Assembly (NCBI RefSeq): GCF_001693275.1
Contig: NZ_CP016481.1
Coordinates: 1-41,976 of the forward strand
Reading direction: 5' to 3'
DNA: 41,976 nt
From: Picosynechococcus sp. PCC 7117
GTDB lineage: Bacteria > Cyanobacteriota > Cyanobacteriia > Cyanobacteriales > MRBY01
Every line of letters starts with the position of its first letter. The first letter of the stretch is position 1. Positions 28,933-38,000 of this stretch are shown piece by piece. The notes below the pieces were generated by a model. It did no database searches, had not been told where the DNA came from, and saw only the letters and a list, made by a program, of their open reading frames with translations. The translations under genes and the position numbers were made by a program.

Positions 28933-31805
28933 CCTGTGCGGCGTTATGGATTGACCCGGTTGATCCTCTCTGTCCTGATGAGTTTCGGGAGCGGGCTGCG
29001 GCACTTATCACTGCTTTTGCGAAGAAGGCGGCAACGGATAAGGATCTGGCGAATGGTTGTTCTACGGAGACTTGGGAAAAGTGGCAGGTCTTAGCGAAGC
29101 CGGAAAATGCTTTGGATATGGCGAAACCGGAGCATCGGAATGTTTTGCGTTATCGGCTACTGGATTTTATTGCGGATTTTGCGAACTGGGACAATAGCAC
29201 TCAGCCAGATTATCTGGAAACGAGTCGGGCTTTAACGGTGGCTGCCCATGAGGCTTTGGGCGGTGTACCGGGAACTCGTCCGCTGGTGGTTGATCCCTTT
29301 GCTGGTGGTGGGGCGATCCCGTTGGAGGCTCTCAGGGTTGGGGCGGATGCCTTTGCGTCGGATCTGAATCCGGTGGCGGTTCTCCTCAATAAGGTGGTGT
29401 TGGAATATATCCCGAAGTATGGGCAAACTCTGGCGGATGAGGTGCGGAAGTGGGGGCAGTGGATTAAGGAAGAGGCGGAAAAGGAGTTAGGGGAGTTTTA
29501 CCCGCAGGATGAGGACGGTTCGACTCCCATTGCCTATCTTTGGGCGAGGACGATTATTTCTGAGGCTCCGGATGATGGGTCGGGGATTCCGGTAGAAGTG
29601 CCGTTAATGCGATCGCTCTGGTTAGGGAAAAAGCCAAAAAGATTAAGAGCATTGCGGTGGGTACGAGATAATCAAGGGCAGGTACTAACGGAAACGGTGG
29701 AGATTACTTACGCGGATGGGATAACGCGGACGGTGCGGCGACCTTTATTAGAGATTTTTGAACCGCAGAAGGCGAAGGAAGTGGAAGATGGCACGGTAAC
29801 AAGGGGTTCGGCGACTTGTCCGGTGACGGGCTTTACTACTCCAGTGGCTTCGGTGAGATCCCAGCTTAAACCGAGGAAAGGTGGGGCGGATGATGCGCGG
29901 TTGTTTTGTGTGGTGACAACGAAAGCGAGTGAGAAAGGTCGGTTTTATCGGTTGCCAAATGAGCAGGATTTAGCTGCTATTAAACGGGCAAAGGTGGAGT
30001 TGGAAAAGCGAAAAAAAGAACATCAAGGAGAGTTAAGTTTAGTTCCTGAAGAGCCTTTACCACCGCAAGGAGCGTTAGGCTTTCGTGTTCAACTTTATGG
30101 CATGGAAGAATGGGGTGATTTATTCACTTTCCGGCAATCTTTAGCGTTAACAACTTTGGTGAGATTGGTGCAAGAAGTTGGGGAAAAGTTAGCTAGTGAA
30201 GATGATCAAGGTTTGGCGATCGCTGTTCAAAGTTGTTTAAGTTTAGCAATTGATAGACAAGCCAATACTTTAACCGCTTTATCTAGGTGGCATACTGGAC
30301 GTGAAAATATTGAAGGTTTATTTGCTAGGCAAGCTATTCCGATGGTTTGGGATATTGCTGAAGCTAACTCCTTTTCTGGATCAACTGGTGGTTTAGATGG
30401 TGCAATCAATTGGGTTTTAGATGTATGTCAGGCTAATTTAATACTTGATATTGTTGCTCAAACTCAAAAAATTAATGCTGCTTCCCATTCCTTGCCAGAT
30501 GATTTTGCTCAAGCATTTATTTCTGACCCTCCCTACTATGATGCTGTTCCTTATGCAGATTTGTCAGACTTTTTTTATGTTTGGCTAAAAAGAACTTTAA
30601 ACAAAACCTTAACTGCCAATTTTCAGACATTGCTAACCCCCAAAGATGATGAATGTATTGTTGATGAAGTTAAAGGTAAAGATAAAGCCTATTTTGAAAA
30701 AACAATGGGTCAAGCAATGGCAGAAGGTTATCGTTACCTGTCCCCGACTGGTATTGGCGTAATTGTTTTTGCCCATAAGTCTACATCCGGTTGGGAAGCC
30801 CAATTAAATGCCATGATCGAAGCGGGTTGGACAATCACCGGATCCTGGCCGATTGACACGGAAATGGGTTCCCGTTTACGAGCAATGAACTCTGCTGCTT
30901 TAGCCTCATCGGTTCATCTGGTTTGTCGTCCCCGCATCAGTAACGAAATCGGCGATTGGCGAGAAATCCTCGGCGAACTCCCCCAACGAATCCATGAATG
31001 GATGCCCCGTTTAGCCAGTGAAGGAGTCGTCGGAGCCGATGCCATCTTTGCCTGTTTGGGGCCAGCCCTCGAAATCTATTCCCGCTATGCCAGCGTCGAA
31101 CGAGCCAACGGCGAAGAAGTCACCCTCAGAGAATACCTAGAATATGTGTGGGCGACCGTTTCCAAAGAAGCCCTCAGCATGATTTTCGACAATGCCACTG
31201 CCACCGACCTCGAAGAAGATGCCCGCCTAACCGCCATGTGGCTCTGGACACTCACCACCGACCCCACCACCGAAACCGAAACCGATGACGACGGCAAAGT
31301 GATCAAATCTTCCGGCTACACCCTCGAATATGATGCCGCTCGGAAAATTGCCCAGGGCTTAGGCGCATACCTCGAAAAACTCACCAGTCTGGTTCAAATC
31401 AGTGGTAGTAATGCCACCCTACTGCCTGTTTCCAACCGAGCTACTTATCTCTTTGGCAAAGAAGGCATCCAAGACCCACTCCCCAGACGATCCAGATCTA
31501 GGAGTAAACAACTCAGCCTCGATTTTGGCGAAGTGATCGAACAAGTCACAGAACAACAGGGAACCACAGAAATTACCGTTACCCAAGTCGGCAAGACCGT
31601 TCTCGACCGCATCCACCAATCCATGCTGCTCTTTGCCGCCGGACGTAGCGAAGCCCTCAAACGATTTATCGTTGATGACGGCATTGGACAAGACCAAAAA
31701 TTCTGGACATTAGCCCAGTCATTATCAGCCCTCTATCCCACTGGCACAGACGAAAAACGCTGGGTAGATGGCGTACTCGCAAAGAAAAAAGGCTTAGGTT
31801 TTTAA
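28917..31805 (+). CDS. DUF1156 family DNA methyltransferase, main body after the frameshift
   Basis: A 962-codon frame (nominal TTG start at 28917; GTG at 28920 is also in frame) holding the bulk of a DUF1156 adenine/cytosine-N methyltransferase. The SAM-binding motif [20 protein letters not shown] lies about 125-145 residues in, and the catalytic [19 protein letters not shown] about 540-560. A long variable region separates them. Such enzymes accompany DUF499 and SNF2 helicase genes and are thought to modify host DNA. The native start at 28804 is out of frame because of the small deletion, and the lost segment is the most conserved part of DUF1156, so activity is doubtful. It ends 46 nt before the MNT gene. 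Confidence 0.8.
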   Translation: MVGAVTCAALWIDPVDPLCPDEFRERAAALITAFAKKAATDKDLANGCSTETWEKWQVLAKPENALDMAKPEHRNVLRYRLLDFIADFANWDNSTQPDYLETSRALTVAAHEALGGVPGTRPLVVDPFAGGGAIPLEALRVGADAFASDLNPVAVLLNKVVLEYIPKYGQTLADEVRKWGQWIKEEAEKELGEFYPQDEDGSTPIAYLWARTIISEAPDDGSGIPVEVPLMRSLWLGKKPKRLRALRWVRDNQGQVLTETVEITYADGITRTVRRPLLEIFEPQKAKEVEDGTVTRGSATCPVTGFTTPVASVRSQLKPRKGGADDARLFCVVTTKASEKGRFYRLPNEQDLAAIKRAKVELEKRKKEHQGELSLVPEEPLPPQGALGFRVQLYGMEEWGDLFTFRQSLALTTLVRLVQEVGEKLASEDDQGLAIAVQSCLSLAIDRQANTLTALSRWHTGRENIEGLFARQAIPMVWDIAEANSFSGSTGGLDGAINWVLDVCQANLILDIVAQTQKINAASHSLPDDFAQAFISDPPYYDAVPYADLSDFFYVWLKRTLNKTLTANFQTLLTPKDDECIVDEVKGKDKAYFEKTMGQAMAEGYRYLSPTGIGVIVFAHKSTSGWEAQLNAMIEAGWTITGSWPIDTEMGSRLRAMNSAALASSVHLVCRPRISNEIGDWREILGELPQRIHEWMPRLASEGVVGADAIFACLGPALEIYSRYASVERANGEEVTLREYLEYVWATVSKEALSMIFDNATATDLEEDARLTAMWLWTLTTDPTTETETDDDGKVIKSSGYTLEYDAARKIAQGLGAYLEKLTSLVQISGSNATLLPVSNRATYLFGKEGIQDPLPRRSRSRSKQLSLDFGEVIEQVTEQQGTTEITVTQVGKTVLDRIHQSMLLFAAGRSEALKRFIVDDGIGQDQKFWTLAQSLSALYPTGTDEKRWVDGVLAKKKGLGF

Positions 31806-31850
31806 TGTCTCCGCAACATTCCAAGACGCAACACAACCCCCAATAAAACC

Positions 31851-32192
31851 ATGAATCCAACCCTCACCGCCCCTAATCCGAACCTCTCCCACATCCTCCA
31901 ACAACTCCGCGACCACTTCCAAAAAAACTACCAGGACAACCTCGCCAAAGTCATTCTCTTCGGTTCCCAAGCCCGTGGCGATGCTGCCCCTGATTCCGAT
32001 ATTGATATTTTGGTACTGCTCAAAAATCAATTTGATGCTTATCAAGAAAACAAAAAAAATAGCCAATTCATTGCCGATCTCTGTCTTCAATATGACACCG
32101 TAATCAGTTGCTTTCTGATGAACCTCGACACCTGGCAAAATACCAATAATGCCTTTACCCGTAACGTGCGCCAGGAAGGGGTGAGCCTGTGA
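31851..32192 (+). CDS. MNT-type minimal nucleotidyltransferase
   Basis: A 113-residue protein with the polymerase-beta-like nucleotidyltransferase core: VILFGSQARGDAAPDSDIDILV (residues 34-55), with G38-S39 and the metal aspartates D50 and D52. The C-terminal RNVRQEGVSL is the usual ending of cyanobacterial MNT antitoxins. These normally AMPylate and neutralise a HEPN toxin encoded just downstream. Here no HEPN gene follows: only a 14-codon remnant-like frame (GTGAGGAAA...) and a short gap before DUF499. It may act on the defence array instead, or be an orphan. FSQARG-type active-site residues appear intact. Confidence 0.85.
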   Translation: MNPTLTAPNPNLSHILQQLRDHFQKNYQDNLAKVILFGSQARGDAAPDSDIDILVLLKNQFDAYQENKKNSQFIADLCLQYDTVISCFLMNLDTWQNTNNAFTRNVRQEGVSL

Positions 32193-32293
32193 GGAAAAAA
32201 CAAAATCTGATTCTCATCCTCGAAAATCTTTAACAAATCACTTAAACACAAAACTTTTAACTCCTCTTCACCGTTCTAAAAAAATCTCGGATT

Positions 32294-35263
32294 ATGGCAA
32301 CCCTCAAACCTTGGTACAGAATCGATGGCTTAGTTCCCAGAGCAGATCTCCGGGAAGGGAAACCCCTAGATGCCTCTGAGTTTGCCGTTCATCTAGATGA
32401 CGTCAGAAGAGGTACTGCCCCAGCAGACTATATCCAAGGCGATCGCTTTTTTGATCGCACCTATCTCACCAAATATCTGACCGAACTCTCTGCCCAAGTA
32501 CTGCGTCGCCTCGCCGGAGAAACTACAGGCACCAACGCCATTTTTAATCTTTCTACTCAGTTTGGCGGCGGCAAAACTCACTCCCTCGCGACCCTCTATC
32601 ACCTGGCCAATAACGGTTCCAGAGCTAATAAATGGACTGGGGTAAACAAAATCTTGCAAGCCGCTGGTTTAAATACTGTTCCCGCAGCCAACGTTGCCGT
32701 TTTTGTTGGTACAGAGTTCGACTCTACCACCGGGCGCGGCGGCGATGACGGTACACCCAAACGTAGAACCCCATGGGGGGAAATCGCCTATCAACTTGGC
32801 GGCGAAGCGGCATTAAAAATCTTGGCAGAACACGAAGCCGACTTTATCGAACCCAAAGGCGATGTTATTCGGGCTCTGCTGCCCAAAGATAAACCAAATC
32901 TGATTTTGATGGATGAGATTATCAACTATGTCTCTACCTACCGTAAAAAAGGTTATAACAACCAGCTCTACAATTTTGTCCAATCCCTCTCCGAAGTTGC
33001 CCGAGGCTCAGATAATCTTGTTCTAGTCGTTTCTATTCCCGCTTCAGAACTGGAATACACTCCCCCAGACGAAGCCGACGAGCAACGCTACAAGAAAATG
33101 TTGGATCGTCTCGGTAAGGCAATCATGATTTCTGCCGAGTCCGAAACCTCCGAAATTATCCGTCGTCGGCTCTTTGAATGGAATCCTGATGCTCTCACTG
33201 CCGATGGCCGCATCATGTTACCCAAGGATGCGATCAATACTTGCCATGATTACGCCGATTGGATGTTGAACCACCGTCAACAAATTCCCAGTTGGTTTCC
33301 GGTCGATAACGCTAAAGAAGCCTTCAAAGCTACCTATCCTTTCCATCCCAGTGTTTTTTCTGTATTTGAACGGAAATGGCAAGCTCTACCACGTTTCCAG
33401 AGAACGAGAGGAATTTTACGGTTACTCGCTGCCTGGGTTTCCAAAGCTTATCAAGAAGGTTATCAGGGCAATCATCGTGATCCGTTAATTGGTCTAGGGA
33501 CAGCTCCTCTCGATGACCCATTATTCCGTGCTGCTGCCTTTGATCAACTCGGCACAGATAAACTTGAAGGCGCGGTTACCACTGATATTTGCGGTAAAAA
33601 CGATGCCCATGCCCTTCGGCTAGACCATGAAGCCGATGCTAGTATCAAAAAAGCTCGTCTTCACCGTAAAGTTGCCACCACCATTTTCTTTGAATCCAAT
33701 GGCGGGCAATCCAATGCTGAAGCGACAACCCCAGAAATTCGCTTAGCCGTTGCCGAACCTGCTCTAGACATTGCCAATGTCGAGACTGTCCTCGAAGCGT
33801 TGCGCAGTGAGTGCTATTACCTCACCGTGAACCAAACCCGCTATCGGTTCAACATTTACCCAAATCTCAATAAACTCCTTGCAGATCGTCGCGCCAATAT
33901 TTCCGGCGATCGCATTCATCAACGATTACAGGAAGAAATCAGAAAAGTTTTCCCCGCTGGACAAGGCTTACAAATTATTCCTTTTCCTACCACTCCCAGT
34001 AATCTACCCAACCAAGCTGCTTTGACCCTGGCAGTTTTAGACATTGACTATACCTATCAAGACCTAGACCATACCCGAAAATTCATTGAAACCCTGGTTC
34101 GAGAAGCTGGTTTATCCGCCCGCACCTATAAAAGTGCTCTTTTATTTTCCTTGGCGGAGAACGACGATTCTCTCAGGGAAGAAGCCCGAAAATTACTGGC
34201 TTGGGAAGATATCCGCGATGAACAAACTAAGTTAGACGAAGAGCAACATAAACAACTCAGCATCAATCTCCAAAAATCCCAAAGAGATCTACGGGAAGCC
34301 GTTTGGCGATCCTATAAACGTTTAGCCCTCCTAGATCGCAATAACGAAATTAAAATCTTAGACTTGGGTCTGATTACCTCCAGTGCCGCCGATTCCCTCG
34401 TCAAATTCATTCTGAACCGTTTGCGCAGCGAAGATATTGTTACAGATGCAGTCAGCCCTAACTTCCTCGTCCGTAATTGGTCAATTGCCTTCTCGGAGTG
34501 GAGTACCAAATCCATCCATGATGCTTTCTTTGCTTCTCCCATATTTCCCCGTTTACTTTCCAGTGATGCCGTGAAACAGGCGATCGCCCGTGGCATCAAA
34601 GAAGGAAAATTCGCTTACTGTGGTAGGTCTGGCAATGACCAATATGAACCCTTTATTTTTCAGGATAATATTTCCCCACTAGATATCGAAATTTCCGATG
34701 ATGTGGTGTTGATCAAAGCCGAAAAAGCAGCACTATACCAGCAAAAAATCACCAAACCCCCGGTTCTGGAGCAATTAGTGCTCAATCAGCGAGATATCCA
34801 GCTTAAGCCTGGTGAAACAGTCCTCCTTAAAGTGGAAGGTCGTGATCAATATGGCGGGACAGTGCAACTTGATGACATCCATTGGGAAGCGGAAGGAGCC
34901 GTTATTAAAAATAATGGTGTCTTGGTTGCAGGAGAAAAACCGGGCTCCTATACAGTTGTCGCCGAGGTGAATAATATTCAAACTTCAACGACATTAAATA
35001 TTCTATCTAGTGATGCTCCGGTAATTCCCCCTCCTCCTCCACCCCCAATAACTGACCACTTAAAGTGGCAGGGAAGCTTAAACCCTCAAAAATGGTCTCA
35101 GTTTTACCTCAAAATTTTGAGTAAGTTCGCCACCAATGAAAAAATTCAGATGGATATCAGCATCAATCTATCTTTGGCGGGTGATATCTCAGAACAAACT
35201 ACTAATGAAATCAAGAATGCCCTACAAGAACTCGGATTAAATTCTGATTTTTCAGATGAATAG
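32294..35263 (+). CDS. DUF499 family ATPase
   Basis: A 989-residue protein starting MATLKPWYRIDGLVPRADLR, the characteristic DUF499 start. The P-loop FGGGKTHSL is at about 90-98 within NLSTQFGGGKTHSLATLYHL; PNLILMDEIINYVSTYRKKG (about 202-221) contains Walker B. Further AAA+ elements and a winged-helix-like middle region follow. The C-terminus (about 830-990) adds an Ig-like beta domain (LVLNQRDIQLKPGETVLLKV) and a proline-rich stretch (PPPPPPP near 910). DUF499 ATPases pair with DUF1156 methyltransferases and helicases in predicted phage defence loci. No disruption is seen. Confidence 0.88.
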   Translation: MATLKPWYRIDGLVPRADLREGKPLDASEFAVHLDDVRRGTAPADYIQGDRFFDRTYLTKYLTELSAQVLRRLAGETTGTNAIFNLSTQFGGGKTHSLATLYHLANNGSRANKWTGVNKILQAAGLNTVPAANVAVFVGTEFDSTTGRGGDDGTPKRRTPWGEIAYQLGGEAALKILAEHEADFIEPKGDVIRALLPKDKPNLILMDEIINYVSTYRKKGYNNQLYNFVQSLSEVARGSDNLVLVVSIPASELEYTPPDEADEQRYKKMLDRLGKAIMISAESETSEIIRRRLFEWNPDALTADGRIMLPKDAINTCHDYADWMLNHRQQIPSWFPVDNAKEAFKATYPFHPSVFSVFERKWQALPRFQRTRGILRLLAAWVSKAYQEGYQGNHRDPLIGLGTAPLDDPLFRAAAFDQLGTDKLEGAVTTDICGKNDAHALRLDHEADASIKKARLHRKVATTIFFESNGGQSNAEATTPEIRLAVAEPALDIANVETVLEALRSECYYLTVNQTRYRFNIYPNLNKLLADRRANISGDRIHQRLQEEIRKVFPAGQGLQIIPFPTTPSNLPNQAALTLAVLDIDYTYQDLDHTRKFIETLVREAGLSARTYKSALLFSLAENDDSLREEARKLLAWEDIRDEQTKLDEEQHKQLSINLQKSQRDLREAVWRSYKRLALLDRNNEIKILDLGLITSSAADSLVKFILNRLRSEDIVTDAVSPNFLVRNWSIAFSEWSTKSIHDAFFASPIFPRLLSSDAVKQAIARGIKEGKFAYCGRSGNDQYEPFIFQDNISPLDIEISDDVVLIKAEKAALYQQKITKPPVLEQLVLNQRDIQLKPGETVLLKVEGRDQYGGTVQLDDIHWEAEGAVIKNNGVLVAGEKPGSYTVVAEVNNIQTSTTLNILSSDAPVIPPPPPPPITDHLKWQGSLNPQKWSQFYLKILSKFATNEKIQMDISINLSLAGDISEQTTNEIKNALQELGLNSDFSDE

Positions 35264-35311
35264 GATAAAGTCTTAAAAATTCATTCAATACATAAACCTA
35301 GAGATAAAAAA

Positions 35312-35953
35312 ATGAATGGTCAGCAGCTTAATATTTGGAATAATTTAGACCCAATAAAATCATCAGATTCTAATCCAGAGAAAATTATTAGCTCTGATGG
35401 GGAAGTTTTATATTATCAAAATTTTTTTAAACTTCAGGAAAGTAACGCTTTTTTAGATCAGCTTTTAAATAATACTAACTGGAAGCAAGAATATATTAAA
35501 ATTTTTGGCAAACAACAGGCTATTCCACGCTTGACTGCTTGGTATGGCGATGAAGGGAAAGACTATAAATATTCTGGAATCTTACAGCATCCAGAGCCTT
35601 GGAGTGATGTGTTAAAAATTATTAAATTAAAAGTTGAGTCAGTTGTAGCAAATACCTTTAATAGTGTGCTACTGAATTTATACCGAAATGGTAGCGATGG
35701 AGTGGCTTGGCATAGCGATGATGAACCTGAGTTAGGTTTAAATCCTGTTATTGCATCAGTGAGTTTTGGAGGAATTAGAAAGTTTTCTTTAAAACATAAA
35801 AGTAATCCCAAAAATAAAATTGACTTAGAGCTCCAGCATGGAAGTCTTTTGATAATGGGAGGAAACACGCAGCATAACTGGATTCACCAAGTTGCCAAGA
35901 CGAAGAAAAAAGTTTCCCCAAGAGTTAACCTTACTTTCAGAACAATATACTAA
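35312..35953 (+). CDS. AlkB-like 2-oxoglutarate/Fe(II) dioxygenase
   Basis: A 213-residue protein close to the ALKBH2-type AlkB family. IPRLTAWYGDEG (71-82) is the substrate-lid region. The iron ligands are H134 and D136 in WHSDDE, and H192 in NWIHQV; R204 and R210 in SPRVNLTFR match the 2-oxoglutarate/substrate arginines. AlkB enzymes oxidatively remove N-methyl groups from bases in DNA or RNA. The gene follows DUF499 by 48 nt and leads an AT-rich trio. A demethylase beside a DNA methyltransferase array could repair alkylation or remove a foreign or self methyl mark; the pairing itself is the notable point. Confidence 0.88.
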   Translation: MNGQQLNIWNNLDPIKSSDSNPEKIISSDGEVLYYQNFFKLQESNAFLDQLLNNTNWKQEYIKIFGKQQAIPRLTAWYGDEGKDYKYSGILQHPEPWSDVLKIIKLKVESVVANTFNSVLLNLYRNGSDGVAWHSDDEPELGLNPVIASVSFGGIRKFSLKHKSNPKNKIDLELQHGSLLIMGGNTQHNWIHQVAKTKKKVSPRVNLTFRTIY

Positions 35954-35958
35954 TTACT

Positions 35959-36852
35959 ATGTATCCAAACATTTATGATGAAATTTTAGAAGCAATTAGA
36001 TATTCACCGCGCTTCTTTGATAATTGTCAAACAGAAAAATTTGAAGAATATTTATCCTCTCTTCAAGATAATCTTATAAATCTCAGAAAGAGTTATAAGA
36101 AAGACTGGGTTCAGGCCGATTATCGAGATATAAAAACTCAAGCCGCATATTTACTAGCTTACTATCCACAATATGCTGAGATTTGCTCAGATATTTTTTG
36201 CCAAATCGAACAAGAATTTAACTTTAACGCAGATTTTAAAATTTCTTTTTTAGGCTCTGGTCCATGTCCAGAGATAATCGGCTTTCTGTACTTTTTAAGT
36301 CAGCATTCAGAGAATAACCATAATCTTGAAACAAATGTATTTGACCTAGAAACTTCTCACTGGCAGAGTGCAAGAGAAATTACAGAATACTTAGTCGGGC
36401 GCTACAATCAAGAGCATTACATTAACATCCATCCGCATACTATTGACTTGTGTGAGCCTCGATCCCCTGATAAATTTTCTCGAATTTTTAAAGAAAGCAA
36501 TATTATTGTCTTCCAAAATTGTCTTAATGAGCTTTGGCAGCAGAACATAGTACAAGATAATTTAGATAGTATTTTAGATCTTGCACCCAGTCAAAGTTTA
36601 TTTTTCATAATCGATCGTAGGTATGTTTCATTATTGCAAATTTCTAACTTTTTACAGAATAAAACTAATAATCATCAGAATTTTGTAATAGTTCGAGAAT
36701 ATCAAGAATTCGGTTATGAAAATCTACAAAAGACGAGTTTTAGGGTAAATATTCCTGAAATTTTAGTTAGTAATTTATTTGACAATAATGTAGACGGTCT
36801 TTTTTTAAGAAAATGGAAAAAGTATTGCTCTATAATTTTGAGAAAAAATTAA
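35959..36852 (+). CDS. Probable SAM-dependent methyltransferase-like protein
   Basis: A 297-residue protein. After a helical N-terminal domain (1-90), a Rossmann-type motif KISFLGSGPCPEIIGFLYFL (94-113) includes GSGPCPE at 99-105, and an acidic residue follows at the end of strand two (NVFDLE, D129). NIIVFQNCLNELWQ (about 180-193) fits the motif IV strand. This is the layout of class I methyltransferases, distantly reminiscent of Rsm22-like proteins, but the catalytic residues are not obvious. It starts 5 nt after the AlkB stop and is followed by an SF1 helicase, indicating a functional trio. Substrate unknown. Confidence 0.65.
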   Translation: MYPNIYDEILEAIRYSPRFFDNCQTEKFEEYLSSLQDNLINLRKSYKKDWVQADYRDIKTQAAYLLAYYPQYAEICSDIFCQIEQEFNFNADFKISFLGSGPCPEIIGFLYFLSQHSENNHNLETNVFDLETSHWQSAREITEYLVGRYNQEHYINIHPHTIDLCEPRSPDKFSRIFKESNIIVFQNCLNELWQQNIVQDNLDSILDLAPSQSLFFIIDRRYVSLLQISNFLQNKTNNHQNFVIVREYQEFGYENLQKTSFRVNIPEILVSNLFDNNVDGLFLRKWKKYCSIILRKN

Positions 36853-36881
36853 ATTTTCTGATAGGTAAAGTCTAAATAATT

Positions 36882-37922
36882 ATGGATATTGATAACCAGT
36901 TGAATTTTCAAGTCTATGCTCATAATGAGCTTTTACAGTCAGGATATTATAGAGAGCATAGATCAAAAATAGACTGGATTTTCAGACAGTTTATTCTTAG
37001 CGGTAATACAACCAAAATAAAATCAACAGTTAGCCTTGAATATCCTTGGTTTAGGACTGAATTACGGGGATGCAAGTATTATTTATGGTGGATAACTGGA
37101 AAATATATTATTAACGAATCTGAAGCTTTAGATTCGTCAAGCGCTAAATTTGTCAAAAAATTTTATTGTAGAATTGTTAGGCATCATGACCACTTAGCAG
37201 AATTAGATCCTGGAAAAAGCTCTGATTACCAATTTCAAAAACTAGCCGAACTAGATCCTTGTTTTGATGAACAGAACGATGTTATCAACGAAATTAAGTT
37301 TGATGCTTTTCGTCAACATCAATATAAGTTAGATGCTATTAAAGGCGATCCAGGTAGTGGAAAAACAGTAGCATTAGAGTGTGCAGCATCTCAGCTAGCA
37401 TTCATTTGTGAAAAAAATATCAGCCAAATTTTATATATTACTTATACTGAAGGCTTAAAAAATAAAGCTAATCTCTTTTTTCAAAAAAGTGACGTATCAG
37501 AAAAAGTAAAAGCATATACTTTTAACGAATTTATTGGATATTATAACCAAGTCAATAGGTATAGTTTAAAAAAATTTGAAGAAGCTTTAAAAAGATATTC
37601 AAATAGTCCTTTGGGTAGACAAGAGCTTAAAAAAAGAAAGTTTGGAAACTGGAAGCTAGAAATATTATGGATAGAAATTCGTGCTTATATCTATGGACTT
37701 TGTTTACCATTCTCATGGATGCGAGGCGATATTGAAGTACCCGGAAGAAATGAACCTTTCCTGGATTTTGAGTCTTATTCTAAAATCCGTCAAGAAACAA
37801 GTATTGATTACTATGATTTAGAAATAGCTCATAAAATTGCATCTTACTTATTTCGAGAAAAAGAGTTTTCAAGAGTATTTCCTGATTTATTTAAAGCTAG
37901 AGAAAATTTAAATAAAATTTAA
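36882..37922 (+). CDS. SF1 (UvrD-like) helicase, N-terminal part of interrupted gene
   Basis: 346 codons containing the helicase start: KGDPGSGKTVALECAASQLA with Walker A around residues 155-162, and QILYITYTEGLKNKA (motif Ia). The frame ends in TAA at 37920-37922. Immediately after it, in the same frame, the sequence continues TDKFEPLCKSAEIIIVDEVQ, which contains the Walker B/motif II of the helicase. The gene is therefore one roughly 1076-codon helicase split by a single in-frame stop. Either it is a pseudogene, the stop is read through, or the base is a sequencing error. Confidence 0.8.
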   Translation: MDIDNQLNFQVYAHNELLQSGYYREHRSKIDWIFRQFILSGNTTKIKSTVSLEYPWFRTELRGCKYYLWWITGKYIINESEALDSSSAKFVKKFYCRIVRHHDHLAELDPGKSSDYQFQKLAELDPCFDEQNDVINEIKFDAFRQHQYKLDAIKGDPGSGKTVALECAASQLAFICEKNISQILYITYTEGLKNKANLFFQKSDVSEKVKAYTFNEFIGYYNQVNRYSLKKFEEALKRYSNSPLGRQELKKRKFGNWKLEILWIEIRAYIYGLCLPFSWMRGDIEVPGRNEPFLDFESYSKIRQETSIDYYDLEIAHKIASYLFREKEFSRVFPDLFKARENLNKI

Positions 37923-38000
37923 ACAGATAAATTTGAACCATTATGTAAGTCTGCTGAGATTATTATTGTTGATGAAGTTCAAGACTTAACAATATTACAA

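Noticed and set aside
23391-35263. DISARM system
   Set aside because: The helicase resembles DrmD, but drmA, drmB (DUF1998) and drmC (PLD) are missing, and DUF1156/DUF499 point to a different locus type.
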